64,000 nucleotides of DNA from Arabidopsis thaliana (lineage: Eukaryota; Streptophyta; Magnoliopsida; Brassicales; Brassicaceae), in the NCBI RefSeq assembly GCF_000001735.4, contig NC_003071.7:12641151-12705150 (forward strand). The letters are read 5' to 3'. The position numbers and the translations under genes were made by a program. Positions 63,906 to 64,000 of this stretch are shown here, one piece after another. The notes under the pieces are model-generated. The model had not been told where the DNA came from. It searched no databases and was given only the letters and a program-made list of their open reading frames with translations. How positions within the stretch are numbered: the stretch's first letter is position 1; each line of letters opens with the position of its first letter.

Positions 63906-64000
63906 CCTTTTCTTGTCCAATAAGCTATAACCTTGTTACTTTGTACTAAAACTTGTTTTTGAAAGAGCTACGAATGAATTTTGCTGAGATTTGATTTTTA
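63906..64000 (+). other. UGT71D1 3' flank to window end
   Basis: 95 bp of AT-rich 3' UTR. Nothing else seen. Confidence 0.7.

Overview
The window is nuclear DNA of a flowering plant, almost certainly Arabidopsis thaliana chromosome 2. The evidence is AT-rich noncoding DNA, short GT-AG introns, dense genes with 0.2-4 kb spacers, and spliced products that reconstruct to the known Arabidopsis lengths: TUB7 449 aa, PCNA2 264, THIC 644, PHT4;1 512, CDC6 508, ASA2 621. Gene order matches my memory of At2g29530 to At2g29730. Symbols come from recognising the proteins, not from a search. Exon borders were read by hand, and each intact gene model closes in frame.

Layout. 0-15 kb is a compact housekeeping block: TIM10 (-, cut by the left edge), RNA polymerase I/III subunit AC19/RPC14 (+), beta-tubulin TUB7 (-), a divergent enolase ENO3 (+), PCNA2 (-), splicing factor MAC5B (+) and a hotdog thioesterase (-). 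14.5-21.5 kb holds an intact F-box/kelch gene and its broken tandem copy, with an unrelated Gln-rich gene (-) between them whose central exons are tandemly duplicated. 22-35 kb has an uncharacterised membrane protein (-), the thiamin gene THIC (+) with a TPP riboswitch in its 3' region, a Josephin protease gene, a small basic protein gene with its own TATA box, and PHT4;1 (-). 35-48 kb is gene-poor and AT-rich, with only a C2H2 zinc-finger gene (+) and a TPR gene (-). 48-64 kb has CDC6 (+), ASA2 (+), AtPH1 (+), UGT71D2 (+), CTF2B (-) and UGT71D1 (+).

Functional themes. The genes do not form an operon or a pathway. Replication genes PCNA2 and CDC6 both have E2F-type sites upstream. THIC has an evening element upstream and a riboswitch downstream. 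ASA2 is the first step of tryptophan synthesis. From memory, PCNA2, MAC5B, the membrane-protein gene, the TPR gene, CDC6 and the UGTs all have relatives in one region of chromosome 1 (about At1g07250-At1g07370), so the window looks like half of a whole-genome-duplication block.

I found no sign of a wholly new system. The best leads are: an enolase with a permuted active-site motif and a docking-type N-terminus; the symmetric exon duplication in the Gln-rich gene; a zinc-finger protein with a degenerate ADP-ribosyltransferase-like C-terminus; an overlapping upstream ORF on CDC6; and a probable annotation artefact around the Josephin gene.
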